The notes under the pieces: model-generated
Told to the model about the DNA's origin: nothing
The model's input: the letters and a program-made list of their open reading frames with translations, nothing else
The model's database searches: none
Translations under genes and position numbers: made by a program
Shown: in pieces, positions 32,691 through 35,041 of the stretch
Layout of the letters: the number at the start of each line of letters is the position of its first letter
How positions within the stretch are numbered: the first letter of the stretch is position 1
Assembly: GCA_012517375.1 (NCBI GenBank)
Contig: JAAYVC010000014.1
Coordinates: forward strand, 1-35,041
Origin: a bacterium
Lineage (GTDB): Bacteria > Hydrothermota > Tepidihabitantia > B3-TA06
DNA length: 35,041 nt
Reading direction: 5' to 3'

Positions 32691-33662
32691 TTGAACAACA
32701 AGCTCCTGTTTCTTGTCCCGGTAATCTTCTTGTCAGGCTGCATCGATATACCGGATGTGGACTTCAAGAAGGAGATGGTAACGTTCGTCGCTGAAATTTC
32801 CCAGTACGCGAAATCTAAGCAACCATCCTTCTTCATCATTCCCCAGAACGCATCCGGACTGTGGTCCGAGCCCGGCTATCTCGATGCTGTCGACGCTATA
32901 GGCCAGGAGGATATCTATTACGGATACGAAAAGGACGCCGAGGCAACGCCTGCCGAAGTCACCTTGGAGCTTGAGCAGAACCTTGCGCATTTCACGGACG
33001 GCTCAAAGCTCGTCCTTACCATCGACTACCCGTTCTCCGATAGACAAAACCCCTCTTTCGACGCCCAGACAAGAAAGCGTATAGATTCGGCCTACACGAG
33101 CTCAACTGCTCATGGATTCGTGCCCTACTGTTCTGTCCGCGACCTCTCCTGGATTACCGTAAACCCCGGGCACGAGCCAGAGCCGAACGCCGAGCCTTTG
33201 ACATCTCTCTCCGACGTCAAAGACTTCCTCTACATCCTTCAGCATGACCCCGATATCCCCAAACAGGTGTTTCTCGATTCGCTAGCCTCGCTCGGCTTCG
33301 ACATCATCGTAATGGATTACGCATCCTCATTCGATGGTCTTGCCTACACTTCAGCCGATATCTCGTCGCTTAAGCAAAAGTCCGGAGCAATCCTCATTGC
33401 GTACATGTCGATAGGCGAGGCTGAGGACTACCGCCCGTACTGGAAGGAGGAGTGGAGCCGCAAGTCCAACCGGCCCGATTGGATTGAGCTGGAGAACCCA
33501 AGCTGGCCCGGCAACTATCTGGTGCGCTACTGGGACCCGGAGTGGAAGGCTATAATCTACGGAACGGACTCATCCTATCTCGACAGGATTATCTCTCAGG
33601 GATTCGACGGCGTCTATCTCGACAAGGTTGACGCCTACGAAGACTATCTCGATATGCTGTAA
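32691..33662 (+). CDS. Lipoprotein with GH114/TM1410-like TIM-barrel domain
   Basis: 323 residues from TTG 32691, 6 nt after AAAGGAGG. The signal LLFLVPVIFLSGC is a lipobox, with Cys17 lipidated. The C-terminal two thirds match the TM1410/MJ1477-type alpha-amylase-like fold of the GH114 polygalactosaminidase group: LGFDIIVMDYASSFD, ILIAYMSIGEAEDYRPYW and YWDPEWKAIIYGT, then GFDGVYLDKVDAYE; Asp and Glu residues in these segments are the likely catalytic acids. It would act on a cell-envelope or external glycan. It sits on the plus strand inside the paralog array, between P12 and P13, and stops 10 nt from the convergent P13 end. Confidence 0.8.
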   Translation: MNNKLLFLVPVIFLSGCIDIPDVDFKKEMVTFVAEISQYAKSKQPSFFIIPQNASGLWSEPGYLDAVDAIGQEDIYYGYEKDAEATPAEVTLELEQNLAHFTDGSKLVLTIDYPFSDRQNPSFDAQTRKRIDSAYTSSTAHGFVPYCSVRDLSWITVNPGHEPEPNAEPLTSLSDVKDFLYILQHDPDIPKQVFLDSLASLGFDIIVMDYASSFDGLAYTSADISSLKQKSGAILIAYMSIGEAEDYRPYWKEEWSRKSNRPDWIELENPSWPGNYLVRYWDPEWKAIIYGTDSSYLDRIISQGFDGVYLDKVDAYEDYLDML

Positions 33663-33672
33663 GTCGAGCCCG

Positions 33673-34275
33673 CTACTCCCAGCTCAGGGTCCACGAAAAC
33701 GTATCCTCGGAATTCGCGAAATCCTGCAGCGGCGTAATTGTGAGATTGCGGGCGCCGGCGAGTTTTACAATCGCTTCTATGAAGCCCTGCATCGCAATGC
33801 CCCCGGGCTTTGCCACAGGATAGCCGTATACCCTGACAATCCCCTGTTTAGAGCCATGCTCATCCCGAACGATCTCGGCCTCGACGCCCCCTCCCTTGTG
33901 GTAATGCTTCCAGAACGCCTTCATCCTCGATATGAGAACGCGTACGGATGCAAGACGCGCAAGGTAGCGCAGAAATCCGCGCGCGCTCTCATCTGCAACG
34001 TGCCGGCCCATCTTTAAAAGAATCTGGGGATCCCTTGCTGAAAGCTCCTTGTCCACACATTCATAAAGCTCCTTCATCAACTCCACCGGATACCAGGCGT
34101 TGACGTCCGGCTTTGAAAACATCTCCCGCGCCTGGGGACCAAGCCTAGATTCTATCCTACAAACAATATCCTCGCCCTCCTTGCCTCTTTCAACCTCTTC
34201 CCCGAATTCCTTAAGCAGGAATTTGCGGAACAAATTGGCCGCCACTCCTTTCTCGAAAAAGCCTTCATTCTCCAT
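33673..34275 (-). CDS. V4R-like paralog P13, without the zinc cysteines
   Basis: 200 residues, the longest copy, with about nine extra residues between the first two helices (VERGKEGED). It keeps WYP, the FWKHYHKGG turn and the terminal SWTLSW, but at the three cysteine positions has Gly (KPGGIAM), Asp and Phe (DFANSEDTF), while the spacings 25 and 7 are unchanged. GD in the last motif is also lost. It should fold but not bind a metal in the same way. CAGGAGA is 6 nt before ATG 34275. Confidence 0.85.
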   Translation of the reverse strand: MENEGFFEKGVAANLFRKFLLKEFGEEVERGKEGEDIVCRIESRLGPQAREMFSKPDVNAWYPVELMKELYECVDKELSARDPQILLKMGRHVADESARGFLRYLARLASVRVLISRMKAFWKHYHKGGGVEAEIVRDEHGSKQGIVRVYGYPVAKPGGIAMQGFIEAIVKLAGARNLTITPLQDFANSEDTFSWTLSWE

Positions 34276-34315
34276 CTATATCTCCTGCGGTCGTTATTGA
34301 GTTTTGCATCGCATT

Positions 34316-34342
34316 CCCTGCGGCGCCTATGGCGCCGCAGGG
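34316..34342. other. Perfect 12-bp hairpin in the P13 leader
   Basis: CCCTGCGGCGCC-TAT-GGCGCCGCAGGG. It lies 40 nt upstream of the P13 start, within the transcript. No T tract follows on either strand, so a simple terminator is unlikely. Confidence 0.7.
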
Positions 34343-34394
34343 CAGAACGGCCAAACCCGTATTCCCACTCTGCCCAACGGCCGCTCCGATTCTT

Positions 34395-34423
34395 ATACTA
34401 ATGCGTGAGGATGGTTGTGTCAA
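34395..34423 (-). promoter_or_regulatory. Promoter of P13
   Basis: Minus strand TTGACA (34423-34418), 17 nt, TAGTAT (34400-34395). The leader would be about 110 nt and include the 34316 hairpin. Confidence 0.6.
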
Positions 34424-34613
34424 GTGCAGAAAAAAATATCTGAAAGGTATCAATCTACCTGATGGAATCGCCACTTTCTCCTGATAGACTGAATCCCGGC
34501 AAGAGGGTTACACAAAAGTGCAACCCTCTCACCCTCCCCGCCCTCCTCCCTCTTCTAAATGCCAATTACAAGTTGAATAAAATATTACGCTTATGCGGTC
34601 TCCTGCCGTTCTC

Positions 34614-34642
34614 TTGCCCTGGCACGAAGGTTGCTATATAAT
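34614..34642 (+). promoter_or_regulatory. Promoter of the 34675 gene
   Basis: TTGCCC (34614-34619), 17 nt, TATAAT (34637-34642). The leader is about 26 nt and ends CGGAGGTAAAG. Confidence 0.6.
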
Positions 34643-34674
34643 TATCCGTAAACCGGTTTATTTCGGAGGTAAAG

Positions 34675-35041
34675 ATGAAAAAGATAGTTTTCTTGACCTT
34701 GCCAATATTTCTGGCATTATATGCTGGAGAAGGTTGGGTGAGGACATATGGAACGGAAAACACCGACGTAGCAACCTGTGTACAACAAACCTCTGATGGG
34801 GGCTATATCGCGGTAGGTTATAGGGACCTCTATTATGGACCAGGTTATTCTCATATATGGTTACTCAAAACTGATTCAAACGGTGACACATCGTGGACAA
34901 GAATTTACGGGAAGGGCTTTATTATAAAAGAGGGTTATACGAAAGCTAATTGGGTTGAACAAACATTAGACGGCGGTTACGTAATTGTTGCTAGTACTAG
35001 GTCATTTGGAGATAGTTGGAGTATATGGCTTCTTAAAACGG
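34675..35041 (+). CDS. Secreted repeat protein, partial at window end
   Basis: ATG 34675 opens a frame that runs out of the window (122 codons seen). The signal peptide MKKIVFLTLPIFLALYAGEG precedes repeats of the form QTSDGGYIAVGYRD...IWLLKTDSNGDTSWTRIYG and QTLDGGYVIVAST...IWLLKT, a pattern of large secreted beta-propeller proteins in candidate phyla that often end in a FlgD/Por tail. GGAGG lies 5 nt upstream. The gene belongs to the same exported-protein class as the gene at 213. Confidence 0.75.
   Translation, partial: MKKIVFLTLPIFLALYAGEGWVRTYGTENTDVATCVQQTSDGGYIAVGYRDLYYGPGYSHIWLLKTDSNGDTSWTRIYGKGFIIKEGYTKANWVEQTLDGGYVIVASTRSFGDSWSIWLLKT

Larger units (their letters stand above)
24764..34275 (-). 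repeat. Tandem gene array: thirteen paralogs of a V4R-like zinc-sensor domain
   Basis: Thirteen minus-strand genes of 188-200 codons encode one family (P1 at the low-coordinate end to P13). Shared elements: an RG-x-N/Y start followed by a K-x-W-L helix, an invariant WY (WYP in most), G-R-x-x-A-x-x-S-x-x-G-x-L-R-Y, an aromatic-W-K-x-Y-x-K-G-G, a GC(K/Q)VxEGY turn, and a terminal C-x4-GD-x2-C-S-W-x-x-S-W. Layout and motifs are close to V4R/XylR_N sensor domains and to the Myxococcus TIGR02265/DUF2378 paralogs. There are no signal peptides, membrane segments or output domains. They should be cytoplasmic. Confidence 0.65.
34276..34674. other. Intergenic region: P13 leader and promoter, hairpin, pyrimidine tract
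   Basis: No coding region. It holds the P13 leader with a strong hairpin, the P13 promoter (34395-34423), a pyrimidine-rich tract (about 34521-34556), and the promoter of the gene at 34675. Confidence 0.6.

Noticed and set aside
24764-34275. CRISPR or other short-repeat array
   Set aside because: The periodicity comes from paralogous genes of about 190 codons; no short direct repeats with spacers are present.
34265-34474. Minus-strand 69-codon ORF upstream of P13
   Set aside because: It spans the P13 leader, hairpin and promoter and has no protein-like features.
1-35041. tRNA or rRNA genes
   Set aside because: No cloverleaf-like T-arm/acceptor combination or rRNA-like sequence was noticed in the intergenic regions by eye.

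Overview
The window looks like a chromosomal segment of a Gram-negative, poorly characterised bacterium. Several secreted propeller-like proteins, one with a C-terminal FlgD/Por-like tail, outer-membrane beta-barrel proteins ending in Phe and a secreted TPR-CHAT protein suggest an FCB-type or WOR-3/TA06-like candidate phylum. That placement is inferred from gene style only. No rRNA, tRNA, CRISPR array or complete insertion sequence was found.

Left part (1-10.1 kb): a secreted repeat protein; a comM/yifB AAA ATPase with an AT-rich HEPN-like gene attached directly behind it; a MITE-like inverted repeat; a short-chain dehydrogenase; the rpmE-prfB operon, in which prfB carries a classical RF2 +1 programmed frameshift (7900-8989); a Mut7-C fragment; and two small membrane proteins.

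Middle (10.2-24.7 kb): a secreted TPR-CHAT protease-like protein whose best start is a rare AUA codon; a small exported protein; a GlmU-like sugar nucleotidyltransferase overlapping a ROK glucokinase; a large metallopeptidase/propeller/beta-barrel protein; a barrel protein; cold-shock protein; the folK - deoxynucleoside kinase - panB cluster; another barrel protein; and ornithine aminotransferase closed by a strong terminator.

Right part (24.7-34.3 kb): the most unusual region, a tandem array of thirteen paralogous proteins of about 190 residues, all on the minus strand, interrupted only by a GH114-like lipoprotein gene on the plus strand. Twelve of the thirteen carry three cysteines; eleven have C-X25-C-X7-C and one C-X27-C-X7-C. 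This matches, as I recall it, the zinc-site spacing of the V4R/aromatic-sensor domain of MopR/DmpR, but the proteins have no output domain. The thirteenth copy has lost all three cysteines with no change in spacing. The copies are split among at least six transcription units.

A regulatory theme runs through the window: many genes have a near-consensus promoter whose -10 box ends 5-10 nt before the start codon, so their mRNAs should be leaderless or nearly so. These alternate with genes that have strong Shine-Dalgarno sites.
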